Assembly: GCF_016031625.1 (NCBI RefSeq)
Contig: NZ_JACCHP010000003.1
Coordinates: 372,001 to 436,000 of the forward strand
Source of the DNA: Bradyrhizobium agreste
GTDB taxonomy: Bacteria > Pseudomonadota > Alphaproteobacteria > Rhizobiales > Xanthobacteraceae
Length of the DNA: 64,000 nt
Direction of reading: 5' to 3'
Positions 9,026 to 18,444 of the stretch are shown here, in pieces (the stretch's first letter is position 1; each line of letters opens with the position of its first letter). The notes below the pieces were generated by a model. That model did not search any database. It had not been told where the DNA came from and saw nothing but the letters and a program-made list of their open reading frames with translations. The position numbers and the translations under genes are program-made.

Positions 9026-9111
9026 GTCATGGCCGGGCTTGTCCCGGCCATCCACGTTTTTAACCGCGCCGCACGAAGAACGTGGATGCCCGGGACAAGC
9101 CCGGGCATGAC
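9026..9111. repeat. Palindromic intergenic repeat (GTCATGGCCGGGCTTGTCCC type)
   Basis: Thirty-two-base arms 9026-9057 and 9080-9111 are near-perfect inverted copies around a 22-base spacer. The motif, with 'atgcccgggacaagcccggg', is a familiar palindromic repeat of Bradyrhizobium genomes and differs from the family at 1169-1252. It sits between the convergent chemoreceptor and AsmA-like genes, where it may also stop transcription. Confidence 0.85.
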
Positions 9112-9133
9112 GAGCACCTGGGAATGTGGGTGG

Positions 9134-12100
9134 TTACCGCCGCGCGAGGGTGCAACCGTTCGACAGCTGGCGGGTCGAGCCGTCGTGCGACTGCGACGGG
9201 AATTCCTCGAACGGCGAGTTCTGCTTGCCGGTGTTGAACTCGAATATCTTGCGGAACAGGCCCGGCGCCATCGCCGAGATCGGATTGACGCGCATCACGG
9301 GCGCGGCCGGCGTGCCGACGACCTCGTAGGTCACGCCGATCAGCCCCTCGTTGTTGCCGCCGCCGAGGAAGATGCCGAACAGCGGGATCTGGCCGAAGAT
9401 GTTGTTGACCCCGTACATCGGCACGAAGGTGCCGCTCATGCAGACCTGGTTGCCGGGATAGTCGATCGAGCCCTCGATAGTGGCGCCGATCATCGGCCCC
9501 TTGACCACGCCATCGCGGATCGTGAGCGCGCCGTTCTGCCGGGTGAACTCGGCGCGCAGCGCGCTGAAGGAGACGCCGTTTCCGGTCCCGTTGGGCGCGC
9601 CGGCAGCCACGCGCTCCAGCTGCGCCTCGCCCTTCACCGTGAAGTCGCGCACGTTGATGAGGCCTTCACGCGCCGTGTTCGGCTCGGAGGTCGGCGGCTC
9701 CATCGCAACCACCATCTGGCCGCCGACCGCCTTGGTGTAGGTGTCGGTGAAGCGCAGCAGCGCGCCGGCATCGTTGGTCTGGAGATAAATCACCTCGCGG
9801 TTGCCTTGCGCGCGGCCGCCACGCAGATCGGCAGCGACAGGCGTGTCGCGGCCGACCTTGCCGCTCAACGTGAACGCCTTGATGGCACCATTGCGCTTCG
9901 ACATCTTGGCATCGAGGCTACGCATGGCCTCGCCGTTGAAGCCGGCGACGGCACCGAGCTTCACGTCGATGTCGAAATCGACGTTCTTCAACTTGTTCTT
10001 GTCGTCCTTGGAATTGCCTGAGATCGCCGACTTCAGGAAGCCGCGGCCGTCGAACACGTCGCCGCGCATCGTGCCGCGCACCACGCCGTCCTGGCTGCGC
10101 TCCACTCTGAGCGAGGCCTTGTCGCCGTCGGACGGCGAATAGGTCGGGAAGTTCGCATTCACGAGATCGCCGTTCGCGTCGAGCTCGAGCGAGCCCTTGA
10201 TCGAGGCGCCGCCACCTTCGATGACGATGTCCTCGAAACGCGTCGATTGCGCCGTCGGCACCACCTTGAAGCTGGCCTTGCCGGACTTGCCCGGCAGCTT
10301 GACCCAGCCGGGCAGGATGTTGTCGAGCTTGAGCGAGGTCAGGTCGGCCTCGACGCCGAGCTTCGTCGCCTGATCCGCGCTGCTCGCGATCTTGCCCGAC
10401 AGCTTGATCGGCAACGATCCGCTGACGGCGGGGCTGAGATCGAAGCCGAGCCGCGAGCGGCTGGCATCGTCCAGCGTCGCCTGCAACCTGACGTCCGCGT
10501 CGCCCTCGGCCGGCTTGCGATAATCGAGCGAGGCCGCCTGGCCGTTGATCTTGACCTCGCCCTTGACCTGATAACCCTGGTTGTTGGCGACGATCTTGAG
10601 GTTGTTGGCTTCCAGTTTCTGGTTCATCACCAGCTTGTCGGCGGCAAAACCGTTGAGATCGGCGGTGACGGCGTAGGTCGTGTCGGCCTTGGTCAGCTCG
10701 CCCTTGACCGGCATGCCGAGCTGGATGTTCGCCGCGAACGTTCCCTTGCTGGTGTTGGGATCGACGACGGTCGCCGACAGGTCGCTCAGCCGATCATTGG
10801 CGAGCATTTCAGCGGCCGCAGGCACCGGGCCCTCGACACGGAATCTGCTCCGCGACGGTGACGGCTTGGGCGCCATGTCGGGCACCTCGAACACGAAGTC
10901 GGAGATCGTGACCTTGCGGCCGGCAGGCGTATCGGCAATCCCCTGCCCGATGTTGACGGTCGCGGTCCGTCCGGTCACGCGCGCCTTCAGGTCGGCATCG
11001 CGCACCACTGGCATGCCGTCCACGGGCCGCACCGCAACGCCGCTCGCCACGATATTGACCGACAGGCCGTCGTCCGGAATGGGCGGGCCCTTGCGCGGCA
11101 GGTTCCTGGTCGGCGAGTTGACGCCGATCTCGATGCGCTGGAGCGTGCCGCGCTCGATCCGTTCGATCACCCATTCACGCAATTCGGGGACGATCAGCGT
11201 CGGCCACATTCGCTTCAAGGCGGAGGCCGACATCGGCGTGCCCGCAAAGCCGAGGGTGAGCCGCGGCTCGCCGGAATAGTCGAGGGCACCGGTGCCGGCA
11301 ACGCCGATCTCGCCGTTGGAGACGTCGGCCTGCGTCAGCAGGATGCGCTTGTGGTCGGTGTCGAAGCGGAAGCCGATCGCAATGCGGTTGAAGACGAGCG
11401 GCGGCTCGTTGTCGATGCCGCCGAGCAGGATCGACCCGCCGCTGAAGCCGAGCTGCCAGTCGTTGATCTTGCCGTTGGGCGGCTCGAGATGCGCCAGAAG
11501 CGTCAGGCGGTTGGCGCCGGAGAGGATCTTGAACGGCGCGACCAGCACCCGCCGGTTCGCATCCCACTCGACATTGATCTCGGCCGAGTCGATGGCCATG
11601 GGGTAATCGGGCGTGTCGGTGTCAATGATGTTGCCGGTGCCCATAGTGATCTTGCCGCGGAAGAAGGTCGGCACGCCGTCGCGGCCGAGCTCGCCCTTGA
11701 GCTCGCCCGTCAGCGGCAGGTCGGCGGTGTAGGTGAGGTCCTTCACCCGCAGCGCCAGCAGGATGTTGGAGGTCGAGACCTTGTCTGCCTTGATGTCGAC
11801 CGAGCGCACGCCGTTCTCGGCCGGGCCGATCGTGGCGCGCAGCATCCACGGGCGCGCGCCCTCCTCGCCGAGGCTGAGCGCGACGCCGCCGCGGCTCGGA
11901 CGGCGCAGGCTGAGCGTGATGTTCTCGAACGACCATTTGCTGCCGCGCTGCTGATCGTCGACGATCAGGACGCCGTTCTTCAGACCGATCTCGTTGAGGT
12001 TCTGACCGTCGAGGCCGGTCATGCTCAGGCTGTCGAGCCAGTCGAGGCCTTGCAGGATGCCGCTCTGCGCAGTCGCCTGCGGTGCGGCCTGCGATGCGTC

Positions 12101-12835
12101 CGGGCTCGCAGGCGCGGTCGCGAATGGCGGCGGGGGGACACCGCTGCGCGGGAATGTCGGCGGCAGGCCCGCGTCCTTCTTGGACGCGACACCGGTCGCC
12201 AGCGGCTTTGCGGTGTCGCCGGCGGACACGGTGACGGTGCCGTCAGGCGCAATGCGGATGGCGAGCTCGGCATCGACGAGGTTGAGGCTCTCGGCCCGCA
12301 GGTGCCCCATCAGGAGGGCCGCGCCCGACAGCTTCACTTCGGCCTTCGGCGCGCTGGCGACCACGGCATGATCGCGGTCGCGAACGATGATGTCTCGGAT
12401 GCGAACGGCGATACGGACCCGCCCAGCCCGCTCGATCTGAGTGCCGCCGACCTCAACCGTGTTGCCGTGGCCGATATTGTCCTCGATCGCGGCTGCGAGC
12501 CACGGCGTCGCGATGTCCAGATTGATCGGACCGGCGCCGAGCCGCCACCACAGCGCACCGAAACAGCCGACGAAAATGACGATGACGGTGGCGACGGCCA
12601 CGGCCATGCGCTTCAGCCAGCGACCCCCACCGGCCCAGCGGCGCAGCGCGCCGAATCCGCCACCGAAGCGAAGGAAGCCCGAACCGGAATGCGCCAGCAA
12701 CCGGCGCGCGCGATGGCGCGCCGCCGCTTCCTGATCCGGATCCCAGTCGGCGTCGTCCCATTCCTGCGGCTCAAATTGGCCGCCGCGCCGATCAAGATCC
12801 CGGTTGTAGTCCTGGGGCGACGTATTCCTTGCCAT
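9134..12835 (-). CDS. Large AsmA-like / DUF3971 envelope protein
   Basis: A 1233-residue protein with a charged cytoplasmic N-terminus (about 75 residues), one membrane anchor at about 77-99, and then a very long periplasmic region of short beta-strands. Relatives (AsmA, TamB, YhdP) form long hydrophobic grooves thought to carry phospholipid to the outer membrane. The C-terminal part with GNQVCMSGTFVPMYGVNN and GLIGVTYEVVG matches the AsmA-like C-terminal domain. The ATG at 12835 is chosen because upstream in-frame residues are low-quality; GAGAGG sits close to it. It is divergent from bcp. The function is by family analogy only. Confidence 0.82.
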   Translation of the reverse strand: MARNTSPQDYNRDLDRRGGQFEPQEWDDADWDPDQEAAARHRARRLLAHSGSGFLRFGGGFGALRRWAGGGRWLKRMAVAVATVIVIFVGCFGALWWRLGAGPINLDIATPWLAAAIEDNIGHGNTVEVGGTQIERAGRVRIAVRIRDIIVRDRDHAVVASAPKAEVKLSGAALLMGHLRAESLNLVDAELAIRIAPDGTVTVSAGDTAKPLATGVASKKDAGLPPTFPRSGVPPPPFATAPASPDASQAAPQATAQSGILQGLDWLDSLSMTGLDGQNLNEIGLKNGVLIVDDQQRGSKWSFENITLSLRRPSRGGVALSLGEEGARPWMLRATIGPAENGVRSVDIKADKVSTSNILLALRVKDLTYTADLPLTGELKGELGRDGVPTFFRGKITMGTGNIIDTDTPDYPMAIDSAEINVEWDANRRVLVAPFKILSGANRLTLLAHLEPPNGKINDWQLGFSGGSILLGGIDNEPPLVFNRIAIGFRFDTDHKRILLTQADVSNGEIGVAGTGALDYSGEPRLTLGFAGTPMSASALKRMWPTLIVPELREWVIERIERGTLQRIEIGVNSPTRNLPRKGPPIPDDGLSVNIVASGVAVRPVDGMPVVRDADLKARVTGRTATVNIGQGIADTPAGRKVTISDFVFEVPDMAPKPSPSRSRFRVEGPVPAAAEMLANDRLSDLSATVVDPNTSKGTFAANIQLGMPVKGELTKADTTYAVTADLNGFAADKLVMNQKLEANNLKIVANNQGYQVKGEVKINGQAASLDYRKPAEGDADVRLQATLDDASRSRLGFDLSPAVSGSLPIKLSGKIASSADQATKLGVEADLTSLKLDNILPGWVKLPGKSGKASFKVVPTAQSTRFEDIVIEGGGASIKGSLELDANGDLVNANFPTYSPSDGDKASLRVERSQDGVVRGTMRGDVFDGRGFLKSAISGNSKDDKNKLKNVDFDIDVKLGAVAGFNGEAMRSLDAKMSKRNGAIKAFTLSGKVGRDTPVAADLRGGRAQGNREVIYLQTNDAGALLRFTDTYTKAVGGQMVVAMEPPTSEPNTAREGLINVRDFTVKGEAQLERVAAGAPNGTGNGVSFSALRAEFTRQNGALTIRDGVVKGPMIGATIEGSIDYPGNQVCMSGTFVPMYGVNNIFGQIPLFGIFLGGGNNEGLIGVTYEVVGTPAAPVMRVNPISAMAPGLFRKIFEFNTGKQNSPFEEFPSQSHDGSTRQLSNGCTLARR

Positions 12836-13126
12836 TGCCTCTCGATACAGGCGCCCGTCAGAGGATTGAGCGCCGCCGGGACCGCAGCCGTTCGCGGGAA
12901 GTGCAACTCCCTGCGCCGGCACTGCCGCCATACCTCGAATATTCCTGCTGTTCGTCATTTCGCCCCGGGAGCGCGTTCAACGAGCAGTGGGGTGGTGCGT
13001 GGAATTCCTTGTAACCATACTCCGGCGTGGTCAGACTTGCCCACCCAAGGGCGCGATTCCGGCTCGCCGGACAAGAGCTGCAATACCGCTTCGGTTGACC
13101 TGCCGAAAGCGTCGAAAGGAAGGCGT

Positions 13127-13816
13127 ATGTCCAAGAAATCCCGAAAGAAATCGTCCAAAACGCCCTCCGGCAGTCCGACCGCGAAAAAGAAGTCCGCAAA
13201 AACGCGGGCATCGACTCAGACAAGGTCCGCGAAAACGCAGCGGACACCGGCACGCAAATCAGCCGTGACCATAGCAAAAGCAGGATCACATAAGGCCGCA
13301 TCGAAACAGTTAAAATCCTCCAAATCGGCCTCCTCTCCGGCTGCGGCGAAGTCCGGCCTGGCCGAGGGCGAAAAGGCGCCCGCCTTCCGCCTGCCGCGCG
13401 ACGGCGGCGACGTGGTCACGCTGGCGGACTTTGCCGGCCGAAAGCTGGTCCTGTTCTTCTACCCCCGCGCCGACACTCCCGGCTGCACGCGGGAGGCGAT
13501 CGACTTCACGCGCCTGGCCGACGCCTTCGCTGCCGCCGGCACCGCGGTCCTTGGCATCTCCGCCGATCCGGTCAAGACCCAGGAGAAATTCCGCGACAAG
13601 CACAAGCTCGGAATTCCCCTCGTCTCGGACGAGACTCACGAGATGCTGGAGGCCTATGGCGCTTGGGGCGAAAAGTCCATGTACGGCAAGAGCTTCCTTG
13701 GAATTATTCGCACCACAGTTTTGGTCGGGGCGGACGGTAAGGTGGCGCGGATCTGGCGCAATGTCCGGGTCGACGGCCATGCCGACGAGGTGCTGGAGGC
13801 GGCAAGGAGCCTTTAA
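13127..13816 (+). CDS. bcp: Bcp-type peroxiredoxin with a Lys/Ser/Ala-rich N-terminal tail
   Basis: A 229-residue protein. Residues 1-75 are an extremely Lys/Ser/Thr/Ala-rich tail (KKSRKKSSKTPSG; AKKKSAKTRAST), resembling histone H1 or Ku/HU-type basic tails. From residue about 78 it is a thioredoxin-fold atypical peroxiredoxin of the PrxQ/Bcp family, reducing hydroperoxides. The peroxidatic Cys is C120 in RADTPGCT. The second Cys found five residues later in E. coli Bcp is absent (TREAIDF), implying a 1-Cys mechanism or a different partner. GGAAGG lies upstream of ATG 13127, and no internal start would remove the tail cleanly. Confidence 0.92.
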   Translation: MSKKSRKKSSKTPSGSPTAKKKSAKTRASTQTRSAKTQRTPARKSAVTIAKAGSHKAASKQLKSSKSASSPAAAKSGLAEGEKAPAFRLPRDGGDVVTLADFAGRKLVLFFYPRADTPGCTREAIDFTRLADAFAAAGTAVLGISADPVKTQEKFRDKHKLGIPLVSDETHEMLEAYGAWGEKSMYGKSFLGIIRTTVLVGADGKVARIWRNVRVDGHADEVLEAARSL

Positions 13817-13927
13817 CCAATCCTTTCAATTCGCGCGTTCCCATTTGCGGAAAATTAACCATGAGCAGCCCAGATTGCTGCGGCAATTGAGCCGCAAGGA
13901 ACCCATCCGACCGGCGCGGGAGTGCCG

Positions 13928-15283
13928 ATGTCGAAAAGTTCTGCCCAATATTCGCAGTACCCCCAACATCATCCTCACGACCACGGACGGGCCTTCCAGC
14001 GCCGTCCAGCTGCCCCGGCGGCGGTGACCGCGATTCCCCTGCCCGCCACCGACGATGCCTACACCATCGTTCATGCCGGCAAGCAGGTCCGCTTCGGGCC
14101 CGTGGTGTTCTGGATCGTGGTCGGCACCGTGGTGCTGCTCGGGCTGTGGTCGGCCGCCACAGCCACCTATTTCGCGTTCCGTGACGACGTCCTGACCCGG
14201 CTGATCGCCCGCCAGGCCGAGATGCAATACGCCTATGAGGACCGCATCGCCGAGCTGCGCGCCAAGGTCGACCGCGCCACCAGCCGCCAGCTGCTCGACC
14301 AGGAACAGTTCGACCAGAAGCTCGACCAGATCATGAAGCGCCAGACGGCGCTGGAGTCCCGGGCAACGGCGCTCGGCGCCATGCCCGACGTGACCGGCTC
14401 GATCCCCCGCTCTGCCCCGCAGCGCGGCGATTCAAGCCAGACCACGCCAAAACCGTCGCCGATCAGCGACACCGTGATCTTCGTGGCGCCGCCGGATCGC
14501 GAAGCGCGGCTCGAGTCGCGCGCGCCGAGCGTCGTGGCAGCGCCGACCAGCCAGTTCGCCAAGAACCAGGGTTTCGACAACGTGCTGGTCCGGCTCACGA
14601 CCTCGCTTGACCAGGTCGAGCGGCGCCAGATGGCGACGCTCAGCGCCGTCGAGGAAAGCATGGATTCGCGCATGCGCCGGATGCGCAGCGTGGTCAGCGA
14701 TCTCGGCCTGAACCTTTCCCATCTCGAAGCCGCCGTGCCGCGCAGTGCGATGGGCGGACCGTTCGTCCCCGTCAAGCTGACGGCGAATGCCGGACCATTC
14801 GAGAAGCAGCTCCATCGCATCCACACCACGCGTGCCGAGATGGACCGTCTCAACCGCACGCTGGCGCTGGTGCCCTACCGCAAGCCCGTTATCGGCGAGG
14901 TCGAGTTCACCTCGGGCTTCGGTGTGCGCAGCGATCCTTTCCTGGGCCGGCCCGCGATGCACACCGGCCTCGATTTCCGCGCCGCCAGCGGTGACCCCGT
15001 CCGCGTCACCGCCTACGGCAAGGTGGTTTCCGCCGGCTGGTCCGGCGGCTATGGCCGCATGGTCGAGGTCGACCACGGCAACGGGCTTTCGACCCGCTAC
15101 GGCCATCTCTCCGAGGTCAACGTCAAGGTCGGCGAGGTCGTGAAGATCGGCCAGGTCATTGGCCTCGTCGGCTCGACCGGCCGCTCCACCGGTCCGCATC
15201 TGCACTATGAGACTCGCATCGAAGGTGAAGCGGTGGATCCGCAGAAATTCTTGCGCGCCGGCGTGCGGCTCAGCGCGGGCTGA
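13928..15283 (+). CDS. M23 family peptidoglycan endopeptidase, membrane-anchored
   Basis: A 451-residue protein. It has a short Gln/His/Pro-rich cytoplasmic N-terminus, one membrane segment at about 58-80, a periplasmic coiled coil (about 90-150) with a Ser/Pro linker, and a second helical section. A C-terminal LytM/M23 domain covers about 310-440. Zn ligands are visible as H345 and D349 in HTGLD and H426 in HLHYE, with H424 as catalytic His, so the site is complete and it should cut cross-links rather than act only as an activator. GGGAG six bases before ATG 13928 supports the start over GTG 13922. Its stop overlaps the convergent DMT gene by 14 bases. Confidence 0.92.
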   Translation: MSKSSAQYSQYPQHHPHDHGRAFQRRPAAPAAVTAIPLPATDDAYTIVHAGKQVRFGPVVFWIVVGTVVLLGLWSAATATYFAFRDDVLTRLIARQAEMQYAYEDRIAELRAKVDRATSRQLLDQEQFDQKLDQIMKRQTALESRATALGAMPDVTGSIPRSAPQRGDSSQTTPKPSPISDTVIFVAPPDREARLESRAPSVVAAPTSQFAKNQGFDNVLVRLTTSLDQVERRQMATLSAVEESMDSRMRRMRSVVSDLGLNLSHLEAAVPRSAMGGPFVPVKLTANAGPFEKQLHRIHTTRAEMDRLNRTLALVPYRKPVIGEVEFTSGFGVRSDPFLGRPAMHTGLDFRAASGDPVRVTAYGKVVSAGWSGGYGRMVEVDHGNGLSTRYGHLSEVNVKVGEVVKIGQVIGLVGSTGRSTGPHLHYETRIEGEAVDPQKFLRAGVRLSAG

Positions 15284-16190
15284 GGCCGCGGCGCAGCAGG
15301 CAAAGCGCACGCCCGTCGATCACGAGCAGCGCGCTGCCGATGACGATTGCGCCCGCGATCTCGCGGCTCGAGATCGGCTCACCCAGCACCAGCCAGCCCA
15401 ACAGGATGGCGGTGACGGGAATGAGCAGCGTCACCAGCATCACATTGCCCGCACCCGAGCGCCGCACGATCTGAAAGAAGACGATGTAGGCGAGCGCCGT
15501 CGAAAGCGCGGAGAGGCCGAGCACAGCGAGCCAGGTCGTGGGGCTCGGGATCGGGAGCTGCCATGGCTGCTCCACCAGGCCAGCGACGACAGCCATCATC
15601 ACGGTGGATGCCATTAATTGAAACGTTGCAGTCCCAAGCGGCAGAGAGTCCTTCAGCAATCGCCGCGCCGCCAGCGCCGCAAAGCCGTAGCTCAGTGCGC
15701 CGCTGAGGCAGAGCACGATGCCGAACCCCTGCCCCGGCCTTGTCTCGAAGCCCCATCCGCGCAGAAGGATCACGCCGGCGAGGCCCATCGCAACCCCGGC
15801 CAGGCGGCGCATCTGCAAGGCTTCCTCGCCCGCTGCAATCATGACGACGACCGTGAACATCGGCGTGGTCGCGTTCAGGATCGAGGCCAGCCCACTCGGA
15901 ATGAAAGTCTGGCCGATCACGATTAGCGAGAACGGGACGACGTTGTTGAGCAGCCCGATCGCGATGAACGGCCCCCAGTCCGCCCAGCTCTTGGGAAAGC
16001 CGATGCCATGTGCGCGCAGCAGCGGCAGCAGCATGGCCGCACCGAGCGCCACGCGCAAAAACACCAGTGTCAGCGGCGGCAATTCCCGCAAGGCCGCGCC
16101 GTTGAAGAAGAACGAGCCGCCCCAGAGGATCGAGAGCACGGCAAGCAGCGACCAGTCGCGCGCGTCGATCCGGTTGTCATTGGCGGGCAT
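15270..16190 (-). CDS. DMT superfamily (EamA) transporter
   Basis: A 306-residue inner-membrane protein with ten predicted helices arranged as two EamA repeats. Landmarks are the N-terminal LLAVLSILWGGSFFFNG, GLASILNATTPMF in the first half, and LVTLLIPVTAILLGWLVLGEP in the second. Members export amino acids, nucleosides or other metabolites; specificity cannot be read from sequence. It is convergent with the M23 gene, overlapping by 14 bases, so the two transcripts have complementary ends. Confidence 0.88.
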   Translation of the reverse strand: MPANDNRIDARDWSLLAVLSILWGGSFFFNGAALRELPPLTLVFLRVALGAAMLLPLLRAHGIGFPKSWADWGPFIAIGLLNNVVPFSLIVIGQTFIPSGLASILNATTPMFTVVVMIAAGEEALQMRRLAGVAMGLAGVILLRGWGFETRPGQGFGIVLCLSGALSYGFAALAARRLLKDSLPLGTATFQLMASTVMMAVVAGLVEQPWQLPIPSPTTWLAVLGLSALSTALAYIVFFQIVRRSGAGNVMLVTLLIPVTAILLGWLVLGEPISSREIAGAIVIGSALLVIDGRALCLLRRGLSPR

Positions 16191-16328
16191 GGGGTCTTAC
16201 CTCCGCCCCATCGCCTAGAAGGGTGCGATCAATGTCGCCACCCGATTTCTGAGGAGGTACCGGTCTGCAAAACCGATGCTTGGCGCGAAAGGGGTGACCC
16301 GAGGCGGTCACCAGTTGGTGCGGTGTCG

Positions 16329-17210
16329 CTAGGACGGCTTCTTCGGCCGCGACACCAGCTCGATCATCCTGCCTTCATCATCGTCGGGCATTGCCACCTT
16401 CGCCTGCGCGTAGGCCTCGACCGCGGCGCGTGCCACCAGCGGCTTGCCCGCGAGCAGGCTCTCGGCGAGCTTCACCGCATAGGCCGCATCCTTGTGCCGG
16501 AGCGCTGCCGTGAAGGTCGCGCCGGAAAAATCGCGGGCGACCATACGCTTGGAGTGGCGCGCTACCTGCGGGCTTGCGGCGACGCCCGCCTGGATCGAGT
16601 CCAGCACCAGGTTCATGTCGAGCCCGGCCTGCTCGGCAATCGCAAGGCCCTCGGCGAGGCCGGCGATCTGGATCGCGCCCATGAGATTGTTGATGAGCTT
16701 GTAGACCGTGCCGGAGCCGACCGCGCCGAAATGGCGGATGGTCGTGCCGATCGGCGTCAAATACGGCCGCGCGCGCTCGAGATCGGCCGCGTCGGCGCCG
16801 ACCAGAAGCGTCAACGTCCCGGCTGCCGCCGCGTCCGGCAATCCCGTCACGGGGCAGTCGATGTAAATCAGCCCGCGCGCATTGAGCTCGCGCCCCATCT
16901 CGCGGGCGTGGTCATAAGAGACGGTGGAGCATTCGATTGCGATGGTCCCGGCCTTCGCTGTCTTCGCCGCTCCTTGCGGCCCCAGCCAAACCGCGCGCGA
17001 AGCTTCATCGTCGGCGACCATGGTCACGACCGCGTCGGCATCGATCGCGGCATCTTCCGGCGAGGTCGCCCAGATCGCGCCGCGCGCGATCAAGTCCTCG
17101 GCCTTTGCCTTGCTGCGATTCCAGACCGTCACCGTGAAGCCGGCATCGAGATAGCGGCCGGCCATGCCATGGCCCATCCGCCCAAGCCCGATGAAGGCGA
17201 CGCGGGGCAT
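16329..17210 (-). CDS. NAD(P)-dependent beta-hydroxyacid dehydrogenase (3-hydroxyisobutyrate dehydrogenase-like)
   Basis: A 293-residue cytoplasmic oxidoreductase. The N-terminal Rossmann motif is FIGLGRMGHGMA. The substrate-site motif DCPVTGLPDAAAAGTL replaces the usual DAPVSGG form. The catalytic Lys lies in GSGTVYKLINN, and a helical C-terminal dimerisation domain follows. Family members oxidise 3-hydroxyisobutyrate, tartronate semialdehyde or related acids; the altered substrate motif argues against naming it mmsB or garR. Its ATG is 2 bases after the prfB stop, so both are probably on one transcript. Confidence 0.88.
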   Translation of the reverse strand: MPRVAFIGLGRMGHGMAGRYLDAGFTVTVWNRSKAKAEDLIARGAIWATSPEDAAIDADAVVTMVADDEASRAVWLGPQGAAKTAKAGTIAIECSTVSYDHAREMGRELNARGLIYIDCPVTGLPDAAAAGTLTLLVGADAADLERARPYLTPIGTTIRHFGAVGSGTVYKLINNLMGAIQIAGLAEGLAIAEQAGLDMNLVLDSIQAGVAASPQVARHSKRMVARDFSGATFTAALRHKDAAYAVKLAESLLAGKPLVARAAVEAYAQAKVAMPDDDEGRMIELVSRPKKPS

Positions 17211-17212
17211 GG

Positions 17213-18344
<1,132 letters not shown>

Positions 18345-18444
18345 GTCGTTCTCTGGTCTCGCGGAATTGAATCGCGTTTCGGGGCATGTAGCGGCGGCAG
18401 CGCGAAAGCGCAACCGCCCCCTCGTGCGGATCAGGTGTTATCCG

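Noticed and set aside
11351..13126. Long plus-strand frame in front of bcp
   Set aside because: It is only the open in-frame extension of bcp across the antisense of the AsmA-like gene; the ATG at 13127 with an upstream purine run is the plausible start.
16240..16300. Possible tRNA-Cys (GGTCTGCAAAACC resembles a GCA anticodon arm)
   Set aside because: Neither a T-arm with TTCGA nor matching acceptor arms can be drawn; the resemblance is limited to the anticodon loop.
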